In this document: positions 12,101-23,612 of the stretch, piece by piece | Position numbering within the stretch: position 1 is the first letter of the stretch | Layout of the letters: each line of letters starts with the position of its first letter | Source of the DNA: Amoebidium appalachense | Lineage: Eukaryota; Ichthyosporea | NCBI GenBank assembly: GCA_963693365.1 | Contig: CAVNZM010000011.1 | Coordinates: 248,001 to 312,000, forward strand | Length of the DNA stretch: 64,000 nt | Reading direction: 5' to 3' | Notes under the pieces: generated by a model | What the model was told of the DNA's origin: nothing | What the model saw: only the letters and a program-made list of their open reading frames with translations | Database searches by the model: none | Program-made: the position numbers and the translations under genes

Positions 12101-15100
12101 CCACCGTGCTTCTGCAGCCATTTGACCAGTCGGAGGGCACACAGGCCTTGGCCGGCGCCACCGTACAGCTGATAGGGGCCGGCAGTGTTGTCTTGGCCAC
12201 GATGGTTACCGATGCCAAAGGTAAGGCAGATTTCGGAATCCGCTGGCCCGGCACATACACCGTCACTGTGGACCCTGCTACCCTCCCCAACCTCACCCTT
12301 CCAGTGTCAGGCAGCAGCAGTGTGGCTGTCAATGCGCCAAAGGGCAGCAGTGTTGGTGTGGACTTGCTCTACCGCGAGCATGCCATGATCACAGCTATCG
12401 TGACCATGGTGCCTGCCGGCCAGCCAGCCAACTCGTCTAATGGCCAAGGGGCGGTGGGTGTGGAGGTGACACTGCTGGGACCCAACGGCAAGGTGGTGGC
12501 CACAGCCAACACCACACAGGGCGGCATTGTGGACTTTGGGCCCGTGCCGCCGGGCAACTACACGGCCAGCGTCAACCCGGCCACCCTGCCCCCCAACTCG
12601 GTGCCACTGGCCGGCAACACGGTGCCCGTGGATGCCAGCACCCCCGGCAGCAGCAGCAGCGGGCAGCTGGCCTACTACCAGGGTGTGTCCATCAGCAGCA
12701 TGGTCCTTCTTGTCCCCTACGGCACAACCACCCCGGTCCAGGCCACTGGCATTGCCAGGGTTGCAGTGCAGCTGGTTGGTGCTGATGGCAATGCGGTGGC
12801 CTCGGGAATTTCCGATGCAGGAGGCAAGGTGGACTTTGGCATCCATTGGCCTGGGCTGTACATCGTGCGGGCCAACAGCAGCACCGTGCCCTCTCTGACC
12901 TACCCACTGCCTGCCAACCCGGCTCACAGCTTAACGGTCGATGCATCCGTCCCTGGGGGGTTCCATACAGCCACGCTGTTGTACCACCACTTCTCGGACC
13001 TGTCTGCTATCGTGACCATGGTGCCTGCCGGCCAGCCCGCCAACTGGTCCAATGGCCACGGGGCTGTGGGTGTGGAGGTGACACTGCTGGGACCCAACGG
13101 TGAGGTGGTGGCCACAGCCAACACCACACAGGGCGGCATTGTGGACTTTGGGCCCGTGCCACCGGGCAACTACACGGTCAGCGTTAACCCGACCACCCTA
13201 CCCCCCAGTTCAGTGGCTCTGGCCGCCAACACGATGGCTGTTGAGGCACGAGCCAACCAGAGCACCAGCGGGCTACTTGCCTACTACCAGGGTGTGCAAA
13301 TTGCCGCCCAGGTGCTGCTGCTGGTCCCAGGTACCACTGAAGTAGCCGCCGACACCCAGCCCCTGGCAGCCACTGTGCAATTGGTGGGTGGTGATGGCAC
13401 GGTGGTGACCACACGCACCACAGACACAGACGGGGCCGTGGACTTTGGAATCCGCTGGCCCGGCACGTACACCGTGCAGGTGGTCCCAGCTGGCCTCAGC
13501 CCCTTCCTCGTGCCGATGGCGGCCAATGCAAACCATGCCGTCACCGTGGCCATCAACACCCCCGGTGCCAGCACCACGGCCATGCTGCTGTACCAAATGC
13601 ACAGCCGCATCAGCGCTGTTGTGTCAGAGGTGCCGCCGGGTGACGGGTCAGCCTCACCCAATGCCAGTCCTATGGCTGGGCTGACGGTGGCTCTGCGTGC
13701 AGCCAATGACGACACGCTGGTCACTGGGACCACCACCAGTGATGGCGACTATGACTTCGGCCTGCACCCCCCTGGTCAGTACCTTGTAACGGTGGACACC
13801 AAGACCCTGCCGGGCCAGGCCGTTGTGCTGACTGCAAATGCAGACCACTCCGTGGCCCTGGCTGCTTCCCCCCGGCAGCAATGCCAGCGGCCACCTGTAT
13901 TACTATGTGGGTGCAAGTGTCGCCGCCAAAGTGTGGATGCTGCACCAGGGCCAGAGCCAGGTCACACAAGATGCCAGCCTCGTGGCTGGCGTGGCTGTGT
14001 CTCTGGTCGGTGCCGGTGGCAGCGTGGTGACCACAGGTACCACGGGGCCCAACGGCACCGTGGACTTTGGCACCCATTGGCCCGGCACATACAGCGTGGT
14101 GGTGGATGGCAGGAGCCTGCCTGCCCTGAGCCTGCCCCTACCTGTTAATGCAGACAACAGGGTGGCTGTCAATGCGCCCAAGGGCAGCAGTGTTGGTGTG
14201 GACCTGCTCTACCGCCAGTATGCCGAGATCACAGCTATCGTGACCACGGTGCCTGCCGGCCAGCCCGCCAACTCGTCCAATGGTCAAGCGGCGGTGGGTG
14301 TGGAGGTGACGCTGCTGGGACCCAACGGCAAGGTGGTGGCCACAGCCAACACCACACAGGGCGGCATTGTGGACTTTGGGCCCGTGCCACCGGGCAACTA
14401 CACGGTCATCGTCAACCCAGCCACCCTGCCCCCCAACTCGGTGCCTCTGGCCGGCAACACGTTGCCGGTGGATGCCAGCACCCCCGGCAGCAGCAGCAAC
14501 GGGCAGCTGGCCTACTATCAGGGTGTGGGCATTGCGGCCCGGGTGCTGCTGCTCCCAGCCAATGAGACCACCCCGTCAGGCACGGCCCAGGCCCTGCCCA
14601 ACATCACCGTCAGCCTGACAGGCAGCAACGGGCAGGTGCTGGCCACAGCACAGACCGGCACCAGTGGGGTGCATGACTTTGGGGTGTGGGTGCCGGGCAC
14701 ATATGTTGTGGTGGTCGACAGCACGGACCTGCCCAGCCTCTGTGTGCCGCTGGGCAGCAACACCGACCACAAGGCCACGGCCACGGCCACCCAGCCGGGC
14801 ACGCACTATGCCGTGGACCTGCTGTACCACCGCATGGTGGAGATCAGTGCCGACGTGCTTCTGATCCCGGCCAAGACCATGCAGGGCAAGCTGGCAGCCA
14901 CTGCACGCAGCATGGGCGGGGTGGTGGTGCAGCTGGTGGACGAGGCCACGGGCCAAGTGGTTGCCGAGCAGAGGCAGGCTGATGGCCCCCTCGACCTAGG
15001 CACCCACCCTGCCGGCCACTACCACGTGCAGATCGACCCTGCCACCCTGCCGCATGGGGCCCAGCCCACCGAGAACAACGCGCAGCATCGCATGGCCGTG

Positions 15101-18100
15101 GATGCCTTGGTCGAGGGGGGCCGCTACAGCGCGGTGCTCTACTACCGCGAGGCCCTGGTGCAGGTCAGGGCCAAGGTGGTGCTGCTGCCCGTCACAGACG
15201 CCGTGCCCGCCCCCAACGACCGGCCCATCCCTGCCGTGCCCCTGCTGCTGACTGCAGCAAACGGCATCATGGCCAATGCCACCACCGATCAGGACGGCTG
15301 GGCAGAATTTGGCTGGGTGCTGCCTGGGGTGTATGACGTGGTGGCACCGGCCGCCACCCTCCCTGCATGGCTGACACCCGTCAGTGCCAATGGCGAGGGG
15401 CTGGTGGGGGTGATGGCAAACGAGACGGGCCAGACCTACACCGCGGTGCTGGGCTACGTCAGGGAGATGCACATCAGCGGCCGCATCGTGGCCTCGTCCG
15501 ACTGCCAGGAGCCCAAGCAGGGCAGCAGCAGCAGGCCCGTGGCTGGAGTGCACGTGGTGCTGATGACCAGTGACCGCCAGAAGGTGCTGGGCGAGGCCAC
15601 CGCCAATGCCACGGGCCACTACACCTTCGGCAGCCTAGAGGCCGGCACATACAGCCTGTTCCTGGATGCCTCGAGTCTGCCTGCGGCTGTGACGGCTGCA
15701 GACGGCTACGAGGACATCACTGTGGACCCCCTGGTGCGGGGCGGTGCCATCGACATATTTGTGTGCGACACCAAGAGGCTGGAGTACGGCCTGTTGTATG
15801 GCGTGGTGTACCAGGACCAGACACCAAACAACAAGTTGGACGGCCGTGAGCTCGGCCGGCCCAGGTTCATTGTGCAGCTGCTTGCACAGAACAAGACGCT
15901 GCTAGAGTCCACCGTGTCCAACGCCCTGGGCCAGTACGGCTTCGACAAGCTGGCCCTGGTCACCCACTGGGTCCGCTTCTTCGGCATGGCCTCCAACAAC
16001 ACCACAGAGGCCACCCGCCAGCGCCGTGATGCACTGCTACGTAAGGAGATGGTCCCAGTGGACCCCTACCAGTTTGTGCCCGTGGAGGTCGAGGCACCAC
16101 TCAGCGACACGGTGCGCAGTATACGCATCGACTACGGCAACCCGCCAACCAACGACACGTCCGCCATTGTGGTCACACTGTTCAATGACACCAACGGCGA
16201 CGGTTTGATGGAGTCGGGTGAGGCGGGGCTGCAGGGGGTGCGGTTGACGATCCAGGACCAGCAGGGCAACATGGTGCTGGCCACAAGCACAGACGCGGCC
16301 GGCCAGGTGGCCACCTACTACGCCATGCCCGGCATCTACATCATTGTTGTCGACCCCACCACCCTGGCAACGGACACCATGCGTGCAGACTGGGCTGACC
16401 TGACCAAAGATGGGCCGGTCACGGTGGAGATTGTGGAGCTGGGCAAGGTTGCCCGCCTGACCATAGGGTTTACCATTCAAGCCAGTCTGTCAACCACCAC
16501 GACCACCACCACCACCACCGCCGAGCCTACCACCACCACCACCACTCCTGAGCCAACTACCACCACCACAACAACAACAACCACTACCGAGCCTACAACC
16601 ACCACCACCACCACCACCACCACCGAGCCTACAACCACCACCACCACCACCACCACGACCGAGCCTACCGCCACCACCACCGAGCCTACCACCACCACCA
16701 CCACCGCCGCCGAGCCTACCACCGCCACCACCACTCCTGAGCCAACTACCACCACCACCACAACAACAACCACTACCGAGCCTACAACCACCACCACCAC
16801 CACCACCACCACCACCGAGCCTACAACCACCACCACCACCACCACCACCACCGAGCCTAACACCACCACCACCACCACCACCACCACCACCACCCCCGAA
16901 CCTACCACCACCACCACCACCACCACCACCACCACCGAGCCTACAACCACCACCACCACCACCACCACGACCGAGCCTACCACCACCACCACCGAGCCTA
17001 CCGCCACCACCACCACCGCCGCCGAGCCTACCACCGCCACCACCACTCCTGAGCCAACTACCACCACCACAACAACAACAACCACTACCGAGCCTACAAC
17101 CACCACCACCACCGAGCCTACAACCACCACCACCACCACCACCACCACCACCACCACCGAGCCTACAACCACCACCACCACCACCACCACGACCGAGCCT
17201 ACCACCACCACCACCGAGCCTACCGCCACCACCACCACCACCGCCGAGCCTACCACCGCCACCACCACTCCTGAGCCAACTACCACCACCACCACAACAA
17301 CAACCACTACCGAGCCTACAACCACCACCACCACCACCACCACCACCACCGAGCCTACAACCACCACCACCACCACCACCACCACCGAGCCCACCACCAC
17401 CACCACCGAGCCTACCACCACCACCACCACCACCACCACCACCACCACCCCCGAACCTACCACCACCACCACCACCACCACCACCACCACCGAGCCTACA
17501 ACCACCACCACCACCACCACCACGACCGAGCCTACCACCACCACCACCGAGCCTACCGCCACCACCACCACCGCCGCCGAGCCTACCACCGCCACCACCA
17601 CTCCTGAGCCAACTACCACCACCACCACAACAACAACCACTACCGAGCCTACAACCACCACCACCACCGAGCCTACAACAACCACCACCACCACCACCAC
17701 CACCACCACCACCGAGCCTACAACCACCACCACCACCACCACCACCACCGAGCCTACCACCACCACCACCGAGCCTACCGCCACCACCACCACCACCGCC
17801 GAGCCTACCACCACCACCACCACTCCTGAGCCAACTACCACCACCACAACAACAACAACCACTACCGAGCCTACAACCACCACCACCACCACCACCACCA
17901 CCGAGCCTACAACCACCACCACCACCACCACCACCACCGAGCCTACCACCACCACCACCGAGCCTACCGCCACCACCACCACCACCGCCGAGCCTACCAC
18001 CGCCACCACCACTCCTGAGCCAACTACCACCACCACCACAACAACAACCACTACCGAGCCTACAACCACCACCACCACCACCACCACCACCACCGAGCCT

Positions 18101-21100
18101 ACAACCACCACCACCACCACCACCACCACCACCACCGAGCCCACCACCACCACCACCGAGCCTACCACCACCACCACCACCACCACCACCACCACCACCC
18201 CCGAACCTACCACCACCACCACCACCACCACCACCACCACCGAGCCTACAACCACCACCACCACCACCACCACGACCGAGCCTACCACCACCACCACCGA
18301 GCCTACCGCCACCACCACCACCGCCGCCGAGCCTACCACCGCCACCACCACTCCTGAGCCAACTACCACCACCACCACAACAACAACCACTACCGAGCCT
18401 ACAACCACCACCACCACCGAGCCTACAACCACCACCACCACCACCACCACCACCACCACCACCGAGCCTACAACCACCACCACCACCACCACCACGACCG
18501 AGCCTACCACCACCACCACCGAGCCTACCACCACCACCACCACCACCACCACTACCACCACCGAGCCTACCACCACTACCACCACCACACCTACCACAAC
18601 CACCACCATCACCACCGAGCCTACCGCCACCACCACCACTCCTGAGCCAACTACCACCACCACCACAACAACAACCACTACCGAGCCTACAACCACCACC
18701 ACCACCACCACCACCACCGAGCCTACAACCACCACCACCACCACCACCACCACCGAGCCTACCACCACCACCACCGAGCCTACCGCCACCACCACCACCA
18801 CCGCCGAGCCTACCACCGCCACCACCACTCCTGAGCCAACTACCACCACCACCACAACAACAACCACTACCGAGCCTACAACCACCACCACCACCACCAC
18901 CACCACCACCGAGCCTACAACCACCACCACCACCACCACCACCACCACCACCGAGCCCACCACCACCACCACCGAGCCTACCACCACCACCACCACCACC
19001 ACCACCACCACCACCCCCGAACCTACCACCACCACCACCACCACCACCACCACCACCGAGCCTACAACCACCACCACCACCACCACCACGACCGAGCCTA
19101 CCACCACCACCACCGAGCCTACCACCACCACCACCACCACCACCACTACCACCACCGAGCCTACCACCACTACCACCACCACACCTACCACAACCACCAC
19201 CATCACCACCGAGCCTACCGCCACCACCACCACTCCTGAGCCAACTACCACCACCACCACAACAACAACCACTACCGAGCCTACAACCACCACCACCACC
19301 ACCACCACCACCACCGAGCCTACAACCACCACCACCACCACCACCACCACCGAGCCTACCACCACCACCACCACCACCACCACCACCACCACCCCCGAAC
19401 CTACCACCACCACCACCACCACCACCACCACCACCGAGCCTACAACCACCACCACCACCACCACCACCACCGAGCCTACAACCACCACCACCACCACCAC
19501 CACGACCGAGCCTACCGCCACCACCACCGAGCCTACCACCACCACCACCACCACCGCCGAGCCTACCACCGCCACCACCACTCCTGAGCCAACTACCACC
19601 ACCACCACAACAACAACCACTACCGAGCCTACAACCACCACCACCACCACCACCACCACCACCGAGCCTACAACCACCACCACCACCACCACCACCACCG
19701 AGCCCACCACCACCACCACCGAGCCTACCACCACCACCACCACCACCACCACCACCACCACCCCCGAACCTACCACCACCACCACCACCACCACCACCAC
19801 CACCGAGCCTACAACCACCACCACCGAGCCTACCACCACCACCACCACCACCACCACTACCACCACCGAGCCTACCACCACTACCACCACCACACCTACC
19901 ACAACCACCACCATCACCACCGAGCCTACCGCCACCACCACCACCCCAGAGCCAACTACCATCACCACCACAACAACAACCACCACCGAGCCTACGGCCA
20001 CCAGCAGCAGCAGCAGCATGCTGCGCAGCACTGAATCCGCCGCCACCACCCCCGGCCCAGCCCAGGCTAGCACCACCACCACAACGGGGGGGCCAAACAA
20101 CCTGGTGTCTAACACCGACACCACAAAGTCCCTCACCCTGTCCACCCGCCAACCCACCACCACCACCATCCCAGAGGCCACCACCACCACCACCACCACC
20201 CCAGGGGCCAGCACCACCACCACCAGCAGCGCAGGGGCCACCACCACCATCAGCCCAGGGGCCAGAACCACCACCAGCACTTCAGCCCCAACCACCACCA
20301 CCACAGAGGGGCCCAACAATCTGGTGTCCAACACCGAGGCAACAGAGTCCCTCACCCTCTCCACCCGCCAGCCGACTACCAGCACAGAGGCTTCTTCCAC
20401 CACCACCACCCAGCCTGAGGCCGGTATGCCCACCACCACCACGGCAGGCAATGCAGCCACCAGCCAGTCCACGAGCAGCGCAGGCCCAGCCTCCACCACA
20501 ACCACGGCCACCACCCAGGGCACAACCACCATCACAACATCTGCTGATGCCACCACCGCCACCACCGCCACCGCTGGTAATGCAACCAGCACCAACGCAA
20601 CCACCAGCACCGAGGCCACGGCCACAGCCAGCAGTGGCAGGCAGGCCAGCAGCACGAGTGCTGTGGGGGGCATTGGCAGCCTGCTGCAGGGCACAGCCAC
20701 CAGCGAGGACCTCAGTCTTGCCCGCAGGCCCACCAGCAGCACGGTGCAGCCCAGCCCCACCACCAGTCAGCAGGCTAGCGGTGGCATCGACAATCTGCTC
20801 GATGGCGCACCGGCACAGAACGACACAGAGGTGCTGAGGGCCCGCCCAGGTGTGAGTCAGGCCAGCAGCAGCACGGTGGCAGCCACAGGGGACAGCCAGG
20901 GTGGGCCGCTGGGCCAGCCCACCACCACCACCACTCGCGGCCACACACAGACGGCAGCGGCGCCAGCCGACCAGGCCAGTGTAGCCGTGAGCAACGAGGA
21001 TCTTGGGCTGGTGGCCAGGCCCAGGCCCACCACCAGCCAGCTGCAGCCAGGCGTGTCTGCTGGGCCCAACGACCAGAACAAGGAGACAGCCGTCGATGAG

Positions 21101-21646
21101 CCTCAAGACCTGACCCTCCGGCCACGGCCCACCACCACCACCACCACCACCATCACCACCCCCATGGCCCCTGGGGCACCTGCCGACCAGGTGGGCCAAT
21201 CGGCTGCCAGCGAGGACCTAGGGCTCAAGCTCAGGCCCAAGCCCACGCCCATCGTCGCGCCCATAGTGCCTGCAGCAACCGATGTCTATACGATGGCCTT
21301 AGAGGCCAGCCCAGTGTATGGCGGCCGCATGGCCACAATGGACGAGCAAGATGATAGTGACAGCCCATTGGCCCGCATCATGGGCCACGTGTATGTAGAT
21401 GCAGACGGCAACGGCAGGAAGGATGACGGGGAGCAGACCGTAAGGGGCAGTGCCGTGCATGTGGAGGATGAGGGGGGGGTGGCCCTGGCCACAACACGCA
21501 CGGATGCTGCAGGGTTCTACGGGTTTAACAATCTGTTCCCTCGCCGCTACCGTGTGGTGGTCACCGTGGGCAGGGAGATATACGAAAGGATAGTCGTGTC
21601 CCTGCCTGGTGCTACTAGCCAGGTCGATGTTCCAGTCACGGCGTGA
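1..21646 (+). CDS. Giant CnaB/SdrD_B-repeat adhesin-like protein with mucin-like Thr tract (5' partial)
   Basis: The 3' part of a very large gene; its start lies upstream of the window. Exons are 1-164, 1565-3214, 3507-5207 and 5587-21646, joined by GT-AG introns that are all phase 0. Together they encode about 6,520 residues if one extra base in the C run at 13868-13873 is discounted. The protein consists of Cys-rich modules, beta-sandwich repeats of CnaB/SdrD_B type (signature G-V-x-V-x-L, then T-x-x-x-G-x-Y-x-F and P-G-x-Y-x-V), a Thr/Glu/Pro mucin-like tract and a final SdrD_B domain with an acidic DADGNGRKDDGE loop. No transmembrane segment or GPI-type tail follows the last domain. Many Asn-x-Thr/Ser sequons fit a secreted or extracellular-matrix role. 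Known SdrD_B/CnaB domains act as rigid stalks of surface adhesins; that function here is inferred. Confidence 0.85.
165..1564 (+). other. Adhesin intron 1
   Basis: A 1.4-kb phase-0 intron. It starts with five C-rich minisatellite units, has a G run at 567-584, then an AT-rich unique block at about 690-1250. It ends with a C-run polypyrimidine tract at 1516-1538 before the acceptor CTGCAG at 1559-1564. The AT-rich block contains a 16-bp perfect palindrome (AAAATTACGTAATTTT, 1108-1123). It also has repeated CCAATCAG and ACGTCA words. No convincing reading frame is seen in it. Confidence 0.7.
181..480 (+). repeat. C-run/CA minisatellite (about 60-bp unit, five copies)
   Basis: Each unit is a run of 10-20 C followed by a variant of AAACACACACACAAAAACAC and TCCCCTCC. 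The last copies drift to CAGACACACACACACAGAAG. The array lies just inside the 5' end of adhesin intron 1. Confidence 0.85.
1565..3214 (+). CDS. Adhesin module exon 2 (550 aa): Cys-A-B-C-D unit
   Basis: Phase 0 at both ends (acceptor CTGCAG|CGA, donor CGG|GTAGGT). Order of domains: the right half of a Cys-rich module (R-C-Y-Q-P ... W-P-G-N-E ... L-D-C-A-C, about 1565-1815). Then an A-type beta-sandwich (about 1850-2145). Then a B-type domain with a Cys pair (T-Q-C-P and A-V-C-D-Y, about 2150-2460). Then a C-type SdrD_B domain with a DFNGNKRMDSDE loop (about 2460-2800). Then a D-type SdrD_B domain with a DLDRDGSQDASE loop (about 2810-3110). Last comes the left half of the next Cys module, ending D-W-S-Q-A...F-Y-R-P-G-D-F-M-Q-A-V-R. 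The acidic loops resemble the calcium-binding loops of SdrD B repeats. Confidence 0.85.
3507..5207 (+). CDS. Adhesin module exon 3 (567 aa): Cys-A-B-C-D unit with a pentabasic site
   Basis: Same architecture as the preceding exon: Cys-rich half (A-C-Y-L-P...A-L-C-G...E-D-T-W-P-G...L-D-C-A-C). Then an A domain and a B domain with its Cys pair (V-D-C-T-T and V-R-V-C-A). Then a C domain with a DYDGDGRPGSGE loop and a D domain with a DTNKNGVWDSGE loop. It ends in the D-W-S-M-A...F-Y-K-P-A-A-F-M-N-A-V-N tail. Phase 0 at both ends (acceptor CGCAG|GCC, donor AAT|GTAAGC). The C domain carries Cys followed by five Arg, encoded by a (CGC)5 run near 4640-4654, which could be a furin-type cleavage site (inference). 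Confidence 0.85.
5587..21646 (+). CDS. Adhesin last exon (16 kb): expanded A-domain array, Thr tract, terminal SdrD_B
   Basis: A single 16-kb exon, acceptor CCCAG|GCC, stop TGA at 21644-21646. It starts with the Cys-rich half (A-C-Y-Q-G...E-W-P-G-S-E...L-D-C-Q-C). About thirty A-type domains of about 100-110 residues follow (about 5830-15460), each with P-G-x-Y-x-V, T-L-P and a final L-L-Y-x-Q/Y-Y-x-G. Next come a B domain (Cys pair S-D-C-Q-E and F-V-C-D-T), a C domain (NNKLDGRE loop, about 15780) and a D domain (DTNGDGLMESGE loop, about 16185). Then a Thr/Glu/Pro tract (16489-19995), a Ser/Thr-rich linker with a repeated short motif, and a final SdrD_B domain near 21380-21640. The frame switches by one base at 13868-13873; removing one C gives 5,353 codons including the stop. 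Confidence 0.85.
5833..11162 (+). repeat. 2,832-nt in-frame tandem duplication within the A-domain array
   Basis: The segment about 5833-8330 and the segment about 8665-11162 are near identical at a constant offset of 2,832 nt (944 codons). Examples are 6250-6720 against 9082-9552, and 7930-8330 against 10762-11162. Each copy holds about nine A-type domains. A shorter third copy of the AIAGRVLEVPAGQPAE domain sits at 11770-12030. Another near-identical domain family (AIVTMVPAGQPAN) recurs at about 12390, 13010 and 14230. Confidence 0.85.
13868..13873 (+). other. One-base frameshift in a C6 run inside the adhesin last exon
   Basis: Upstream the frame reads a normal A domain up to ...S-V-A-L-A-A. 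With six C it then falls into Q-C-Q-R-P-P, unlike any repeat, and stops at 14146-14148. With five C it continues P-G-S-N-A-S-G-H-L-Y-Y-Y-V-G, a standard domain end, and stays open for 7.8 kb. The extra C is therefore clearly placed. Confidence 0.85.
16489..19995 (+). repeat. Mucin-like Thr/Glu/Pro tandem-repeat tract (about 1,170 residues)
   Basis: Runs of 5-13 Thr (ACC/ACA/ACG) are punctuated by Glu-Pro, with super-repeat anchors of the type AEPTTATTTPEP about a dozen times. The tract is coding in the adhesin frame. Such Thr-rich, Pro-containing segments are typical dense O-glycosylation stalks. Long open frames on the opposite strand and in the other frames here are by-products of the repeat. 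Confidence 0.9.
20090..21250 (+). repeat. Degenerate short-motif repeats in the Ser/Thr linker
   Basis: A motif of the form N-L-V-S-N-T-x-A-T-E-S-L-T-L-S-T-R-Q-P recurs in increasingly diverged form. Copies are near 20090, 20310, 20665, 20785, 20970, 21080 and 21185, the later ones as S-E-D-L-x-L-x-x-R-P-x-P. Spacing is about 100-250 nt with Ser/Thr-rich filler. Confidence 0.75.
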
Positions 21647-22320
21647 GCGATTGAAATTTCGCAATTTCACAGTGTTTTTAGGTATTACACCCCATTGTGA
21701 GATCGTGTGTGCAAGTTTTTGTTTTGAGGTAAATATAGTATTGGCATAATGCCTGTGGCAGGTCCACACTTTTTGTATGAACTGACAAATTGATATGTAA
21801 TTTTAGATATGCAAATAACTCACTGCAAAGTCACAGTGAGTACCATTCTAAAGCAGAGCCGTGCGGCTGTGCTAGCCCAGTTTTAATGATCTTGTAAAGC
21901 AACTTGCTAAATTTATATGTATACGCACATATCAAGCTGTGCGGTATGGCTGAAGATAATAAGATTCGTTATTAAGTTATTGATCAGCTAGTGCAGAATC
22001 ATCGTGGATGTTTCGCGTGTTCTGTGGTATTTCACCCCTGCTTTCCGTTTCGCAGCCAAACCACCACCACCACCACACCCCCCTCCCCGGGCCCTCCCCC
22101 CTGGTGGAGGCATAGGAACCCCCCTGATGATGGGCTCTGTTTAAGTGTCTCCTGCCTGCACGCTTTTATTGTTTGATTTTGGATTTCCCACTTTTGTATA
22201 CCGTTTTGTTGTTGCTCTTTGTTGTCTCCTCCATATTTCCAACCCTCGAACGCATACATCCCCCCCCCTCCCCCCCCCCCCTCCCAGCTCACTCGAATCT
22301 GTCGATCATCGGGCAGGTAA

Positions 22321-22390
22321 ACATAGTACCCACAGTCACCAGGCCTCACTGGGATATTTCAGTGAGGCCTGGTGACTGTGGGTACTGTGT
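22321..22390. repeat. Perfect 26-bp inverted repeat (hairpin) with a 10-nt loop
   Basis: 22325-22350 pairs perfectly with 22361-22386 around the loop GGGATATTTC. One G-T wobble and three more pairs extend the stem to 30 bp. A partial third copy (GACTGTGGGTATTATAG) lies at 22409-22425. It could be a small-RNA precursor, a MITE-like remnant or a cruciform. Confidence 0.9.
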
Positions 22391-22811
22391 AGAGAATTGG
22401 ACGTTCTGACTGTGGGTATTATAGCCAAGGTCATGTGCATATCATGCAAGCGGCTCCCCTCCCACCCTCCACCCCCCCACCCCCCACCCCTCCCCTTCCC
22501 CCCTCCAACTCGCCCCTTCCCCCCCCCCCCGGGCTGGGGTCACCAGATGGGCAGGTCTCCACACATGGTGTTGTGAGCATGCAGACAACCCATCGATATT
22601 CTCTCAAGGTGTCGCGTGGACGTAGTGAAGCACTACAGTGAATAACTGCGCATGTGAAATCTAGATCTGGATTGCAGCAATCTAACGTCATACCCCACAG
22701 CTGGATATTTGTTGCTGGCGCCGAACACCCTTCATATTTGGAGCGTTTGTGAGCGATGCATGCCTGCACCTAAGCACAAGCGGAAGCACGAGCCGGGGAG
22801 GGGGGAGGGGG

Positions 22812-22852
<41 letters not shown>

Positions 22853-23321
22853 GCAGATACATACTGGATTCGGAACACAAGAATGGCATCATGCATATGA
22901 TGTGTGTTTGCTGCCCAAGTCAACCCGGGCAATCTCCCCGGCCCGTCGGAATGATACATTCTGGCCACCTCCCAAACATCTTGTGTACGCACTCCAATGA
23001 GGTGTGACGGGCATGTATTTAAACAAATGACTTGAATACAGAGCATACCCAGAGCTCTACAGAGTAACAAACTCCCCCCCCCCCCTCCCCCTCCCCCCCC
23101 CTCCCTCCCTCCCACACACACACACACACACACTACGGCCGGTGCTGGCCACCTTTAGCAGGCTGGCGGGCCTTCCAATATGACTCAAGCACATCTCTCC
23201 CTCCCCCCCCCTCCCCCTCCCCTTCCCCTCCCCCCCACCCCAACACACACACGCAAAATGAAATAAAGCAGGAGTGTTTCAAAGGAAGAGCAAGAAAAGA
23301 GCCCGCTGGCTTTGAGAAAAG

Positions 23322-23612
23322 ATGGCTCAGATAGACGGCATGATGGACCCCAAATACGTCATTTGGTGCCCTGCGGCCACCCAGCCCTCCACAGTCAAAG
23401 GGACCCCCTTGCTGTCCCTATGGCCATATATCGGCTTAGCGCCATGCCCACCTGCCCCCGTTGCACTCTGGTGCCGGGTGTCTGCCGTAGCACCCAGAGC
23501 CAGGGCAGCAGCACTGCGCACAGTGGCCACGGCCCTCGAAGCAGTCGGGGGGACACACCACGGTGTGCTGTCGGGTAGCACGGTGGTGCTGTGGACAGTG
23601 CCCTGGTGAGCT
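23322..23612. other. GC-rich island, possible isolated exon or pseudogene fragment
   Basis: A non-repetitive, exon-like composition island in simple-sequence DNA. The + strand has a 95-codon frame starting ATG at 23322. On the - strand, a frame interrupted by one TAA reads a Cys-dense stretch (V-V-C-P-P-D-C, then C-A-Q-C-C-C-P-G-S-G-C). Neither is recognisable, and the strand cannot be decided. Confidence 0.25.

Noticed and set aside
16477-20763. 1,428-codon and 1,220-codon open frames on the minus strand (Val-rich and Gly-rich)
   Set aside because: They are complements of the ACC-repeat mucin tract; a codon repeat leaves all frames open and the products are meaningless Val/Gly/Ser strings.
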